Shown here piece by piece: positions 1 to 9,089 of a stretch of DNA of 64,000 nt. The stretch lies in assembly GCF_002216795.1 (NCBI RefSeq), contig NZ_CP022316.1, positions 3,191,205 to 3,255,204 on the forward strand. Direction: 5' to 3'. This DNA is from Brachybacterium avium (GTDB lineage Bacteria; Actinomycetota; Actinomycetes; Actinomycetales; Dermabacteraceae). The notes below the pieces were generated by a model. The model was not told the DNA's origin. It saw nothing but the letters and a program-made list of their open reading frames with translations, and searched no databases. A program made the position numbers and the translations under genes. Every line of letters starts with the position of its first letter. Position 1 is the stretch's first letter.

Positions 1-499
1 ACCAGGGCGGGCTGAAGGAGCGGGTGGGCTGTCGCACGTCCACCGACGTCCGGTTCGCGCCGGCGGTCTGCGTGATCCTGGCCGGCACCCGGGCGTCGGG
101 GGACGGAAGCGTCGTGACTCCCGGAGAGACCAGGGCGAGGGTCAGCTCGTCGACATCCCCCGAGGGCAGCACGCGCACGGTTCCCGTGCCGGAGTCCAGG
201 GTCACCGCGGCCGGGCTTCCGAGCTCGGAGATCGCGGGCACCGCGGTGAAGCTGCGTCCGGCGAACCAGGTCGCGGTCGAGAGCAGTGCGAGTCCCAGCA
301 CGACCAGGAGCACGATCACCGCGCCGATCAGCGTGGTGGCCCGGCGCAGGCGGCGGTCGCCGCCTGGTGAGGGCGGAAGGCGGTGGCCGGGGATGATCAG
401 GGGGGCCGGTGCGGAGGGCGGAAGCTGTGCCGTGCCCGTCTCCTGCATAATGCGCGGGTCCGGTGCCCTCTGCGGGCCAGGGTGTGCGTCGATCTTCAT
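1..499 (-). CDS. Membrane-anchored protein with DUF4097-like beta domain (3' end outside window)
   Basis: An open frame starts at the ATG at 499 and runs off the left edge, giving at least 166 residues. Seen: about 50 proline-rich residues, an arginine cluster, one hydrophobic membrane segment at roughly residues 53-73, then the start of an extracytoplasmic stretch rich in beta-forming residues that resembles the DUF4097/toast-rack type. Its ATG overlaps the response-regulator stop by 4 nt (ATGA), so it is the third gene of the kinase-regulator operon. Inference: it is an envelope-stress accessory or target protein of that system. The family call is uncertain because the C-terminus is missing; the reading frame itself is secure. 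Confidence 0.7.
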   Translation of the reverse strand, partial: MKIDAHPGPQRAPDPRIMQETGTAQLPPSAPAPLIIPGHRLPPSPGGDRRLRRATTLIGAVIVLLVVLGLALLSTATWFAGRSFTAVPAISELGSPAAVTLDSGTGTVRVLPSGDVDELTLALVSPGVTTLPSPDARVPARITQTAGANRTSVDVRQPTRSFSPPW

Positions 500-1149
500 C
501 GCTCCTCCGATTCCAGATAGCGCAGCACGGCCATCACGCGGCGGTTCTCCCCGTCGACCGGCGGCAGATCGAGCTTGGTGAGCACGGAGGAGATGTGCTT
601 CTCGACGCTGCCGGCGGAGACGAACAGGGTGTCGGCGATCGCCTGGTTCGACCGCCCCTGGGCCATCAGGGAGAGCACCTCGCGTTCGCGCGGGGTCAGG
701 CCCTCGAGAGTCCGTCGCCGCCGGGAGCGGACGAAGATCTGCTGGACCACTTCGGGGTCGAGCCAGGTGCCTCCGTCGCCCACCTCGGCCACCACGCCGA
801 GGAAGTCCTCGACATCGGCGACGCGATCCTTGAGGACGTAGCCCAGGCCGTGCGGGGAATCGGCGATGAGATCGGAGGCGTAGCGCTCCTCGACATACTG
901 CGAGAGCACCAGCAGCGCCACTTCCGGGTCCTGGCGCCGGATCAGCATCGCGGCCCGCACCCCCTCATCGGTGAAGGACGGTGGCATCCGCACGTCCACC
1001 ACGGCCAGGTCGGGGCGGTGGTGGGAGATCGCGGCGACCAGCGCCGAGCCGTCGCCGACGGCCGCGACCACCTCATGCCCTGCGTCGGTCAGCAGCCGTT
1101 CGAGCCCGGCGCGCAGCAGGACGGCGTCATCGGCGATCACGATCCTCAT
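496..1149 (-). CDS. Two-component response regulator, NarL/LuxR family
   Basis: This 217-residue protein has an N-terminal receiver domain (residues 1-120) with acidic residues D7 and D8 and the likely phospho-acceptor D52 in the VVDVRMP motif. It is followed by a LuxR-type helix-turn-helix (about residues 148-205) with the LTPREREVLSLMAQG signature. It would bind DNA when phosphorylated by the kinase encoded immediately upstream. Its ATG overlaps the kinase stop by 4 nt, and its stop overlaps the next gene by 4 nt, so the three are translationally coupled. The target genes are not evident; autoregulation of the operon is plausible but unproven. Confidence 0.93.
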   Translation of the reverse strand: MRIVIADDAVLLRAGLERLLTDAGHEVVAAVGDGSALVAAISHHRPDLAVVDVRMPPSFTDEGVRAAMLIRRQDPEVALLVLSQYVEERYASDLIADSPHGLGYVLKDRVADVEDFLGVVAEVGDGGTWLDPEVVQQIFVRSRRRRTLEGLTPREREVLSLMAQGRSNQAIADTLFVSAGSVEKHISSVLTKLDLPPVDGENRRVMAVLRYLESEER

Positions 1150-2468
1150 CGGAGGGTCTCCTCGGTGGTGGGTCGGGTCATGGCCCGGGTGGTGGTCGCT
1201 TCGCTGGTCAGCGGGATCCGGGCGTGGAGCTGGGTACCGCCGCCGGGAGGGCTGGACAGCTCCAGCACCCCGCCGGTGGCGCGCACCCGGTCGGTGAGGC
1301 CGGCGAGCCCCGTGGAGTGCCCGTCGCGGTGCACCCGTGCGCCGCCGCGCCCATCGTCGCGGATGCGCACGTGCAGCGTCCCCTGGTCCTGGTCGACGGT
1401 GACCTCGGCCCGGCTCGCGGCGGCGTGCTTGGCGATGTTGGTCAGTGCCTCGGCGACCACGAAGTACGCCACGGCCTCCCGCTCCCGATCCAGTGCCGGT
1501 CCGCCTGTCGTGCTCAGGTCGACGTCGAGCGTGACCGGGATGCGAGAGCGGGCGGCCAGCGCTGAGAGCGCTGCGTCCAGACCTCGATCTGTGAGCACGG
1601 CGGGGTGGATGCCGCGGGCCAGCTGGCGCAGATCCGTCATCACCCCCTTCGCCTCGGCATGTGCTTCCCCGACCAGCCGCTCGGCCCGGTCGGGGTCGGC
1701 CCGGATCGCGCTCCGGGCGATGCCGAGCGTCATCGCGAGGTTGACCAGGCGCGGCTGGACCCCGTCGTGGAGGTCGCGCTCGATCCGCAGGCGCTCCTGG
1801 GCGGCCGCGTCCACCGCCCCCTGGCGGCGTTCGGCCAGCTCGGCGACCTGCTCACGCAGATCGCCCTCGGAGCCGGAGATGAGACCGCGGGCGAGCCCGC
1901 GATCGGCCAGGGCGCCCAGGCCGAGCATGACCGCGGCCAGCAGCACGCACACGGAGGAGATCACTGCGAGAGCAACCTGTGACAGCTCCCGCGACCCCAG
2001 CTCCACGGGGCCATGGACGAGAGCGATCTCCGCACCCTTCCAGCCGCACCACAGCAGCACTACGAAGGCGAGGAAGAACAATCCGGTGACCAGGATCGCC
2101 AGGTGGTGATGCAGGAGCCCGCGCCAGAACGCACCGGTTCCGAGCTCGAACCAGCGGTTCTGCAACCAGCCTGCGACCCCTTGTCGGCGGGAGCTGCGCT
2201 GGGCGGGCAGGATCACGCGCAGTCCGTGGATCGCGACGGCTCTGCGCCGCTCGATGCGCACGATCAGCTGCATCAGCAGCAGCCAGGGCAGCAGCAGCAG
2301 CAGACCGCTGCCCAGGGCGGGCAGCAAGCTGATCCCGGTGACGAGCAGGGCCAGGCTGATCCAGAACCAGGTGCACAGCAGGAGCCCGCCCACTGCCACC
2401 GAGGCGATCGAGGCCGGGGTCAGCCGAGCCCGCGGGTGGTTCCCGTCCTCGGCGATGGAGTCGTTCAT
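1146..2468 (-). CDS. Two-component sensor histidine kinase, HisKA_3 (NarX/DesK-like) family
   Basis: The protein is 440 residues from the ATG at 2468. The N-terminal half has four hydrophobic segments (about 22-45, 50-70, 122-142 and 163-190) with no large extracellular loop, as in putative-sensor-domain kinases that sense membrane state. A dimerisation/phosphorylation helix follows with H234 in RDLHDGVQPR, then a HATPase domain with the N box (EALTNIAKH) and a DDGRGG G box. It phosphorylates the downstream regulator, with which it overlaps by 4 nt. The open frame extends far upstream, but the sequence there is a shadow of the divergent LacI gene, so I used the first ATG after that gene's upstream region. 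Confidence 0.9.
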   Translation of the reverse strand: MNDSIAEDGNHPRARLTPASIASVAVGGLLLCTWFWISLALLVTGISLLPALGSGLLLLLPWLLLMQLIVRIERRRAVAIHGLRVILPAQRSSRRQGVAGWLQNRWFELGTGAFWRGLLHHHLAILVTGLFFLAFVVLLWCGWKGAEIALVHGPVELGSRELSQVALAVISSVCVLLAAVMLGLGALADRGLARGLISGSEGDLREQVAELAERRQGAVDAAAQERLRIERDLHDGVQPRLVNLAMTLGIARSAIRADPDRAERLVGEAHAEAKGVMTDLRQLARGIHPAVLTDRGLDAALSALAARSRIPVTLDVDLSTTGGPALDREREAVAYFVVAEALTNIAKHAAASRAEVTVDQDQGTLHVRIRDDGRGGARVHRDGHSTGLAGLTDRVRATGGVLELSSPPGGGTQLHARIPLTSEATTTRAMTRPTTEETLR

Positions 2469-2558
2469 GCCTTGACAGTAGGCCCCGGGAACGTGCTTCC
2501 CCACCGGGCCCGCCCTCCAAGGGAGTGGGGGTAAACCCCCGCACGGAGAGGAACCGTG

Positions 2559-3737
2559 ATGGACATCCATGACCGAGGTGCCGGATACGGCGGGCAGATG
2601 CGGTTCAATGGAGGCATGAGCAGTGACGCCACTTCTTCCGACGACTCCCTCGATCCCGCCCGTCAGGCCGGATCGTCCGCCGATGGCCAGGACCGGGGCA
2701 CCCTGCGTGATGTCGCGAACTCCCTGGGGATCTCCAGCGCGGTTGCGCTGCGTGCTCTGCGCGGCTCCGACGAGATCAAGCCGCAGATGGCGCGGCGCGT
2801 GCTGGAGACCGCCGAACGGCTCCGCTTCCCGCTCGAGGAGCTCAGCGGCGAGACGGAGCATCGCGGGGTCGTCGCAGTGCTGGTCAACACCATGCGCAAC
2901 ACCTGGATCTCTGATCTGGTGCGTGCCATCCGCATCGAGCTCGCGGCCACCGGGCGGACCGCCGTGGTGGTCCCGACCCGGCGCCGGATCCCCGAGTACC
3001 CGGTCGCCGCGGACACCGACGCCATCGAGGATCTGGTCCACCTCGGGGTGGACGGCTTCCTGATGATCTCCGACCTCGCGGACATGGAGCACGTGCTCGA
3101 GTCCACCGCCGGTCGCCCCTTCGTCGGCATCGGCTGTTCCCGCAGCTTCACCGGCAGGTTCGACACCGTCCGCATCGACGACGAGGTCGGACAGGGCCTC
3201 CTGGTCGACCATCTCGTCGGACTCGGGCATCGGGAGATCGCGCATGTCGGCGGGGTCGGGGCGGCTGTCGCCCGCGAGCGCGCCGAGGCGTTCCGCTCGG
3301 CGATGGCACGCCATGGCCTCGAGGACGTGGCCCGGGTCGAGCCCGGTGACTTCACCGAGCAGGTCGGGCAGACCGCCGGGTCGATGCTGCTGCGCGGCAG
3401 CCGCGTGCCCACCGCCGTCACCTGCGCCAACGACGTCACCGCGGTCGGGGTGCTCTCCGCCGCCCGCGATGCCGGCTATGCCGTTCCCGAGGAGCTCTCG
3501 GTGGCCGGCTACGGCAACACCTCGCTGGCGTCCTCCGGGGTCTCCCAGCTGACCAGCGTCGACCCCAACTCCGACCGTCTCGGCGCGCTCGCCGCGCAGT
3601 TCCTCGTCGAGCGCGTGTCCGGGCACGAGGGCCCGACACGGGATGTCGCAGTCGCACCCTCCATCGTGGTGCGCCGCACCACTTCCGCGGGGCCGCGCCC
3701 CGAGACCACCAAGCGCAAGCGGATCTCCGTCGACTGA
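2559..3737 (+). CDS. LacI-family transcriptional regulator
   Basis: The 392-residue protein has an N-terminal LacI helix-turn-helix (TLRDVANSLGISSAVALRAL, preceded by a polar extension of about 45 residues) and a periplasmic-binding-protein-like effector domain (about residues 105-370). It is presumably a sugar-responsive repressor. A GGAGAGG ribosome site at 2545-2551 lies 7 nt before the ATG at 2559, which decided the start. The alternative ATG at 2616 has its GGAGG only 1 nt away. It is divergent from the histidine kinase. No sugar transport or catabolic genes are adjacent, so the effector and regulon cannot be read from context. Confidence 0.88.
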   Translation: MDIHDRGAGYGGQMRFNGGMSSDATSSDDSLDPARQAGSSADGQDRGTLRDVANSLGISSAVALRALRGSDEIKPQMARRVLETAERLRFPLEELSGETEHRGVVAVLVNTMRNTWISDLVRAIRIELAATGRTAVVVPTRRRIPEYPVAADTDAIEDLVHLGVDGFLMISDLADMEHVLESTAGRPFVGIGCSRSFTGRFDTVRIDDEVGQGLLVDHLVGLGHREIAHVGGVGAAVARERAEAFRSAMARHGLEDVARVEPGDFTEQVGQTAGSMLLRGSRVPTAVTCANDVTAVGVLSAARDAGYAVPEELSVAGYGNTSLASSGVSQLTSVDPNSDRLGALAAQFLVERVSGHEGPTRDVAVAPSIVVRRTTSAGPRPETTKRKRISVD

Positions 3738-3798
3738 CCGTCGACAGCTCCCGGTATCCGACCTGCGAACGCTCTTCTCCCTGCGATAGGCTCCGACC

Positions 3799-4281
3799 AT
3801 GATCAACACCACGAACGACCCGAGCACGCCGCCCACCCAGCGGTCCATCGGCGAGCTCGTCCAGTCCATCCGCGACGAGCTCCTCGGTGTCGTCCACCAC
3901 GAGATCGACATTGCGAAGAAGGAGGTCACCGCCCTCGCGGTCAAGGCCGGCATCATCGCCGCCTGCGCGGCGGTGCTGCTGTTCCTCCTGCTCTCCGCCT
4001 GGGTGATGCTGCTGTTCGCGGCGGCCACCGGGCTCGAGGCGCTGGGGCTGCCCTACTGGGCGGCCTACCTGATCGTCGCCGGCGTCTTCGTCGTGATCAG
4101 CGCGATCCTCGGGCTGGTCGCGTTCCTGGTCTCGAAGAAGCTCAAGGCTCCTGAGACCACGATCGAGACCGCGCAGTCGGCGGTCCAGGCGGTCCAGGGC
4201 AAGCGCCGTCAGAATGCCGTGTCCTATGACGACACCTTCGAGGAGCTCTACGGCAAGCAGGTCAGCGCCCGCGTCGACTGA
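3799..4281 (+). CDS. Actinobacterial holin-X / phage holin superfamily III membrane protein
   Basis: This 160-residue protein has a soluble, charged N-terminus with an amphipathic helix (residues 17-50), two closely spaced hydrophobic segments (about 51-78 and 83-112), and a charged C-terminal tail. This pattern and the DELLGVVHHEIDIAKKEV stretch match the Holin-X (PF07332-type) proteins widespread in actinobacterial chromosomes. The function in chromosomal settings is unknown, and there is no lysis gene nearby, so a phage role is not supported. It sits 61 nt after the LacI gene and upstream of cysS. Confidence 0.78.
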   Translation: MINTTNDPSTPPTQRSIGELVQSIRDELLGVVHHEIDIAKKEVTALAVKAGIIAACAAVLLFLLLSAWVMLLFAAATGLEALGLPYWAAYLIVAGVFVVISAILGLVAFLVSKKLKAPETTIETAQSAVQAVQGKRRQNAVSYDDTFEELYGKQVSARVD

Positions 4282-4375
4282 CCTGGCAGCTCCGACGCTG
4301 CCGGGCAGGGTTCTGCTCGTGTGTCATGCGCCTCGCGCGCTATCGGCCCTCCCGCCTGGCAGTACCCTGGGGCAT

Positions 4376-5821
4376 GTGACTCTCCAGCTGCACGACACCG
4401 CTACCCGTTCCACTGCGCCGCTGACCCCGGTGCGGGAGGGGGCGGTGTCGTTGTATGTCTGCGGTCCGACCACGCAGGGAGCGCCCCATCTCGGGCATCT
4501 GCGCACCTTCCTCGCCTTCGATGTGCTGGTGCGCTGGCTCGAGCGCAGCGGGCTCGTGGTCACGCACGTCCGCAACGTCACGGACATCGACGACAAGATC
4601 CTCGTGAAGTCCGCCGAGGCGGGAGCCCAGTGGTGGGCCTGGTCGCTCCGCTTCGAGCGGGAGTTCCAGGACCTGCTGGACCGGGTCGGCAATCGCCGCC
4701 CGACCTACGAGCCGCGCGCCACCGGGCACGTGCCCGAGATGATCGAACTGATGCAGCGACTGATCGAGCGCGGCCATGCCTACGCCGATGGGAACGGCTC
4801 CGTCTACTTCGACGTCGCCTCCCACCCGGACTACGGATCGCTCACCCGCCAGTCCCTGGACGATATGCAGGATGCCGGCGAGGAGATGGAGCCGGGCAAG
4901 CGCGACCGACGGGACTTCGCGCTGTGGAAGGCGGTCAAGCCCACCGAACCGGCGACCGCCTCCTGGGACACCCCGTTCGGCCGGGGCCGGCCGGGCTGGC
5001 ACCTCGAATGCTCCGCCATGAGCCGCAAGTACCTGGGCGAGACCTTCGATATCCACGCCGGGGGACTGGATCTGCGCTTCCCGCACCACGAGAACGAGCA
5101 GGCGCAGTCCCATGCCGCCGGATACGGATTCGCGCGGCGCTGGATGCACTCCGGCGTGCTCACGGTGGACGGGCTGAAGATGGGCAAGAGCCTGGACAAC
5201 TTCGTCACGGCGGCCCGCGCCCTCGCCGAGCACCCCACCCCGGCCGTTCGGCTTGCTCTGATCAGCGGTCACTACCGTGCCACGGTCGAGTACAACGCGA
5301 CCGCCATGGCCGAGGCCGAGACCGTCTGGGAGCGTTTCCGGGCGACCGCTGTCCGGGCCGCGCAGCAGCTCGGCGAGCATCCGGTCGCCGCGGTGTCCGC
5401 GCCGCTGGCAGAGGTGGAGCTGCCCGCTGACTTCACCGCAGCGATGGACGAGGATCTCGCGGTGCCGGAGGCCCTCGCGGTCATCCACCGAGAGCAGTCC
5501 GCACTGAACACCCTGCTGGCCGCGAAGAGCGCCGTGGATCCCACGGAGATCGCCGGTCCGCTGGGTCGGTTGCGGGCGATGCTCGACGTGCTGGGGCTGG
5601 ACCCGCTCGGTGCGCAGTGGGGGCAGGCCGCCGGTGCCGCCAGCGGCGAGCACGAGGCGCTGGACGCGCTGATCACCGCACAGCTGGCCGCGCGGCAGGC
5701 GGCCCGCGCCGAGAAGGACTGGGCCCGGGCGGATGCATTGCGCGATGCGCTGACCGCCGCCAGGATCCGCATCGAGGATGGGCAGAACGGCGCCCGCTGG
5801 ACCCTCGAGACCCGAGACTGA
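4376..5821 (+). CDS. cysS: Cysteine--tRNA ligase
   Basis: CysRS charges tRNA-Cys with cysteine in the cytoplasm. The 481-residue frame has the class I signatures HLGH (PHLGHLRTF, about residues 38-46) and KMGKS (KMGKSLDNF, the KMSKS equivalent). It also has zinc-site residues C29, the cysteine of WHLECSAMS and the HHENE histidine, and a C-terminal helical anticodon-binding region. The GTG at 4376 is chosen because homology begins directly after it (TLQLHDTATR); the frame is open further upstream but that sequence overlaps the preceding gene and is not family-like. rlmB follows after 21 nt, the common cysS-rlmB pairing. Confidence 0.95.
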   Translation: MTLQLHDTATRSTAPLTPVREGAVSLYVCGPTTQGAPHLGHLRTFLAFDVLVRWLERSGLVVTHVRNVTDIDDKILVKSAEAGAQWWAWSLRFEREFQDLLDRVGNRRPTYEPRATGHVPEMIELMQRLIERGHAYADGNGSVYFDVASHPDYGSLTRQSLDDMQDAGEEMEPGKRDRRDFALWKAVKPTEPATASWDTPFGRGRPGWHLECSAMSRKYLGETFDIHAGGLDLRFPHHENEQAQSHAAGYGFARRWMHSGVLTVDGLKMGKSLDNFVTAARALAEHPTPAVRLALISGHYRATVEYNATAMAEAETVWERFRATAVRAAQQLGEHPVAAVSAPLAEVELPADFTAAMDEDLAVPEALAVIHREQSALNTLLAAKSAVDPTEIAGPLGRLRAMLDVLGLDPLGAQWGQAAGAASGEHEALDALITAQLAARQAARAEKDWARADALRDALTAARIRIEDGQNGARWTLETRD

Positions 5822-5842
5822 GCAGGACTGAGGAGACGAACG

Positions 5843-6808
5843 ATGGCAGGCAACAGCGCGCGCCGCGGTGCGGTGCGCAAGGGCAAGAAGGGCGCGACCG
5901 TCGGATCCGGCGGTGTGCGACGCCGAGCGCTCGAGGGCAGGGGTCCGACGCCGAAGGCTGAGGACCGTCCGAACCACAAGGCGTACAAGGGCGCGTCCTC
6001 ATCCGGTGGCACCGCTCCGCGGCGCGGGGCCGGCAAGGGGGCGCGGAAGGCTCCCGGCAGCGACCAGGTCGCCGGCCGCAACGCTGTACTCGAGGCGCTG
6101 CGCGAGGAGGTGCCCGCCACTCAGCTGACCGTGATGGTGCGCCTCGACACCGATGAGCGGGTGCGGGAGATCATGCGCCTGGCCACCGCTCGCGGTCTGC
6201 CGGTCGCAGAGGCTGCGCGCACGGATCTGGACCGCATGACCGATCACGCGGTTCATCAGGGTGTGGCGCTGACCATCCCGCCGTACGAGTACGCGGAGGT
6301 CGACGAGCTGCTGCGTATCGCCGCGGATCGCTTCGAACCGCCGCTGCTGGTGGCACTGGACGGCATCACCGATCCGCGGAACCTGGGAGCGATCCTGCGC
6401 TCGGCGGACGCCTTCGGAGCCCATGGAGTGATCCTGCCCGAGCGTCGCAGCGTCTCGATGACCGCGAGCGTGTGGAAGGTCGCCGCCGGCGCGGCCGGCC
6501 GGGTCCGGGTCGCCCAGGTCACCAACCTCAATCGCACCCTCACCTCGTTGAAGGAGAAGGGCGTGTTCGTGCTCGGACTCGATGCCGAGGGCGACGTCAC
6601 CACGCGTGGGCTCGAGCTGGGCACCCAGCCGACCGCCCTCGTCGTCGGCGCCGAGGGCAAGGGGCTGTCGCGCCTGGCCCGGGAGATCAGCGACCAGGTC
6701 GTGTCGATCCCGATGGCCGGACGCTCCGAGTCGCTGAACGCCTCGGTGGCCGCCGCGATCGCTCTCTACGAGATCTCCGGTGTACGCGAAGGCCAGGGCC
6801 TGGGCTGA
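5843..6808 (+). CDS. rlmB: 23S rRNA (guanosine-2'-O-)-methyltransferase RlmB (TrmH/SpoU family)
   Basis: The enzyme 2'-O-methylates a guanosine in domain V of 23S rRNA using SAM. The 321-residue protein has a long basic, disordered N-terminal tail (residues 1-75), a SpoU substrate-binding domain (about 75-155) and the knotted SPOUT methyltransferase domain. Motifs are NLGAILRSADAFG (motif 1), VVGAEGKGLS (motif 2) and IPMAGRSESLNASVA (motif 3). It is 21 nt downstream of cysS and probably co-transcribed with it. Its last codons and stop lie inside the first unit of a 55-bp tandem repeat. Confidence 0.94.
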   Translation: MAGNSARRGAVRKGKKGATVGSGGVRRRALEGRGPTPKAEDRPNHKAYKGASSSGGTAPRRGAGKGARKAPGSDQVAGRNAVLEALREEVPATQLTVMVRLDTDERVREIMRLATARGLPVAEAARTDLDRMTDHAVHQGVALTIPPYEYAEVDELLRIAADRFEPPLLVALDGITDPRNLGAILRSADAFGAHGVILPERRSVSMTASVWKVAAGAAGRVRVAQVTNLNRTLTSLKEKGVFVLGLDAEGDVTTRGLELGTQPTALVVGAEGKGLSRLAREISDQVVSIPMAGRSESLNASVAAAIALYEISGVREGQGLG

Positions 6809-6956
6809 TCGACGTGCTGGCGAGGGACGAGCCGGTAGGAGAGCAGCGGGGCGGCTGGGCTGATCGACGTGCTGGCGAGGGACGAGCCGGTAGGAGAGCA
6901 GCGGGTCGGCGGGGCTGATCGACGTGACGAGCCGGTAGGAGAGCAGCGGGTCAGCG
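6802..6956 (+). repeat. 55-bp tandem direct repeat, three units, spanning the rlmB stop
   Basis: Units begin at 6802, 6857 and 6912 (period 55). Units 1 and 2 are near-identical. Unit 3 lacks a 10-nt block (CTGGCGAGGG) and ends at about 6956, after which a weakly similar fourth start is visible. Unit 1 contains the rlmB stop codon (6806-6808) and unit 3 contains the stop of the convergent YczE-type gene (6951-6953). The array fills the whole convergent intergenic space. It looks like a local tandem duplication of the gene-end junction; no function is evident. Confidence 0.9.
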
Positions 6957-7673
6957 GGACTGAGTGGGTCCCTGGACCGTTTCCTGCGCGGCCTGAGCCG
7001 GGACTGCGCGGCCGTTCAGCGTGCGCACGGGGATGGTCGCGTAGGGCAGCGTGAGCTGGATGATCGGTCCGAGCCCGATCGCGTAGATCACGGTGCCGAT
7101 GCCGAGCGGTCCGCCCAGCACCGTGCCGGTGACCAGGACGATCACCTCGAGCACGATGCGCACCGGGCCGACCGGCCGATCCAGCACCCGTCCGAGCCCC
7201 GTCATCAGACCGTCCCGGGGGCCCGCTCCGAGCTGGGCGCCGATGTAGATGCCGCCGCTGATCCCGTTGAGGACCACGCCGAGGAGCATCATCGTCACCG
7301 CCGCCGGGATGCCCTGGGCCTCGGGCAGCACCAGCATGCCCAGGTCGATGCTCACGCCCACCCAGATCGAGTTCGCGATGGTGCCGATCCCGATCCGCTC
7401 ACGCAGGGGGAACCACACCAGCAGCAGCACGAAGCTCACGCTGATGCTGAGCGTGCCGACGGTGAGGCCGAGCCGGTGGGCGAGTGCCGCGTGGAGCACG
7501 TCCCACGGGGCTCCGCCGAGGCCGGACTCGAGCAGCAGGGCCAGGGAGAAACCGAAACCGGTCAGCCCCACCATCATCTGGAGCACCCGCAGCGGCAACC
7601 GGTCCACGCGCAGCTGGTCGCGCAGGGAGAGATTGTCCAGGCGCGCGGTCGATCGTCGACGATCGCGGGTCAT
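6951..7673 (-). CDS. YczE/YyaS-type multi-pass membrane protein
   Basis: This 240-residue protein has about five hydrophobic segments after a basic N-terminus. It matches the YczE/YyaS/YitT-like membrane family through its GLGGAPWDVLHAALA region, the GISGGIYIGAQLGAGPRDGL segment and a matching second-half repeat (GPVRIVLEVIVLVTGTVLGG). The biochemical role of the family is not established. It lies 18 nt downstream of the DUF4032 gene on the same strand, so the two probably share a transcript. Its stop codon is inside the 55-bp repeat array. Confidence 0.82.
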   Translation of the reverse strand: MTRDRRRSTARLDNLSLRDQLRVDRLPLRVLQMMVGLTGFGFSLALLLESGLGGAPWDVLHAALAHRLGLTVGTLSISVSFVLLLVWFPLRERIGIGTIANSIWVGVSIDLGMLVLPEAQGIPAAVTMMLLGVVLNGISGGIYIGAQLGAGPRDGLMTGLGRVLDRPVGPVRIVLEVIVLVTGTVLGGPLGIGTVIYAIGLGPIIQLTLPYATIPVRTLNGRAVPAQAAQETVQGPTQSR

Positions 7674-7691
7674 GGAAGCGGTGGGCTCCTC

Positions 7692-8933
7692 TCAGGAGTC
7701 GAAGATCGGCAGAGCGGAGGTCTCGGTGGTCACCAGGGACTTCTCATCCGGCCGATGGATGAGGACGTTGAGGATGTAATGGCGCACGGTCTCATCGAGG
7801 CTGACGTCGTGGCCCTTCTTCTCGGAGAGGAACCACTTGTGCTCGAGGATCTCATGGAAGAACTCAGGAGGCTCGAGTTTGGACCGCATCGAGCGGGGCA
7901 CCGCCCGCACCACCGGCTCGTACTGCTGCTGGAGCCACTCGTGCGCGACGAACTCCTCGTCCTCGAGCTGCTGCTCGGTGTCGGCGCGATACTGATCGAG
8001 GTCGTTGAGCAGTCGCCGCGCCTGGTTCTCCTGCGCGTCGATCCCGGTCAGCCGCATCAGGCGCCGCGCATGGTGCCCCGCGTCGACGACTTTCGGCATG
8101 ATCGACAGCGTGGTGCCGTCGAGGTCGGTGGTGATCTCCAGCTCGCCCACGTCGAAGCCCAGCTCGTTGAGCTTCTCGATCCGGGCAGAGACCCTCCAGC
8201 GCTCATCGGCGGAGAACCGCTCGCGGGAGGTGAGCGTCTCCCACAGCTCCTCGTAGCGGGCGATCAGGTCGTCGCCGACCGAGATCGGATCGGCCTCGGG
8301 ATCGAACATGTCGCCGGCCTGCAGGTCCATCAGCTCGCCGATGATGTTGGTGCGAGCCAGGTCCAGGTCGTAGTGGCGCTGACCGGTGGAGAGCCGCTCG
8401 TGGAGGGAACCGGTCTCGACATCGACGAGGTAGGCGGCGAAGGCTCCCGCATCGCGGCGGAAGAGGGTGTTGGACAGTGAGACGTCGCCCCAGTAGAAGC
8501 CCTCCAGGTGCAGGCGCACCAGCAGCACCGCGAGCGCGTCGAGCAGGCGGTGGGCGGTGTCCGGGCGCGAGACCTGGCTGAAGACGGCCCGGTAGGGCAG
8601 GGAGAACTGCAGGTGGCGCGTGATCAGGACGGCGTCGAGCTCCTCGCCCGAGGGCGTGGTCCGGCCGGAGACGACGGCGAAGGGTTCGACCGCAGGGATC
8701 TCCAGGCGGCCCAGCACGCGCAGCATCTCGTACTCACGCTGCGCCAGGGTGTGGGAGATCTCCTTGATGGCGAGGACCCGTCCCGAGACGCGGGCGAAGC
8801 GCACGACGTGACGGGAGATGCCGCGGGGCAGGGCGGCGAGGATCTCGTCGGGCCACTGCTCGAGCGGCGTCTCCCACGGCAGGTCCAGCATTGCCGGATC
8901 TGCGCGGGATGCGGTGATCTCCAGGGGTGCCAT
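7692..8933 (-). CDS. DUF4032 domain protein with kinase-like N-terminal fold
   Basis: From the ATG at 8933 the protein is 413 residues. The N-terminal half resembles lipopolysaccharide-kinase/InaA-like proteins: a lysine in VLAIKEIS, an HLEGFYWGDVSLSNTL catalytic-loop-like motif and a YLVDVETGSL metal-binding-like motif. The C-terminal half is the DUF4032 region with MLRTLIHHR-like helices. The frame remains open to a GTG at 8987, but family-like sequence begins at MAPLEITASR and an AGGAG lies 11 nt before that ATG, so the shorter start is preferred without certainty. It probably is an atypical small-molecule or protein kinase; the substrate is unknown. Confidence 0.82.
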   Translation of the reverse strand: MAPLEITASRADPAMLDLPWETPLEQWPDEILAALPRGISRHVVRFARVSGRVLAIKEISHTLAQREYEMLRVLGRLEIPAVEPFAVVSGRTTPSGEELDAVLITRHLQFSLPYRAVFSQVSRPDTAHRLLDALAVLLVRLHLEGFYWGDVSLSNTLFRRDAGAFAAYLVDVETGSLHERLSTGQRHYDLDLARTNIIGELMDLQAGDMFDPEADPISVGDDLIARYEELWETLTSRERFSADERWRVSARIEKLNELGFDVGELEITTDLDGTTLSIMPKVVDAGHHARRLMRLTGIDAQENQARRLLNDLDQYRADTEQQLEDEEFVAHEWLQQQYEPVVRAVPRSMRSKLEPPEFFHEILEHKWFLSEKKGHDVSLDETVRHYILNVLIHRPDEKSLVTTETSALPIFDS

Positions 8934-9036
8934 GGGGACATTGTCTCCTGTGCCGGGGAGCTTCGCATCGTCGGGACGAGAATTCACGTCATCTCGACGT
9001 GAAGGTCACCTCGTGCGCACGGACGGGGACGACGGC

Positions 9037-9068
9037 GACGGGCGCCCGGCAGATGCCGGACGCCCGTC
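9037..9068 (-). terminator. Hairpin terminator after the sugar-ABC ATPase gene
   Basis: A 15-bp stem (9037-9051 with 9054-9068, one mismatch) with a very tight loop lies 21 nt past the stop of the ATPase gene at 9090. There is no clear T-tract, which is usual in high-GC actinobacteria. It separates the ATPase gene from the DUF4032 gene downstream on the same strand. Confidence 0.65.
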
Positions 9069-9089
9069 GCGCGGTGCAGCTGGTTCGGG

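Noticed and set aside
1146-4028. A 960-residue minus-strand open frame spanning the histidine kinase, LacI and holin genes
   Set aside because: Only the last 440 codons are kinase-like. The rest is a GC-rich shadow of the LacI gene on the opposite strand.
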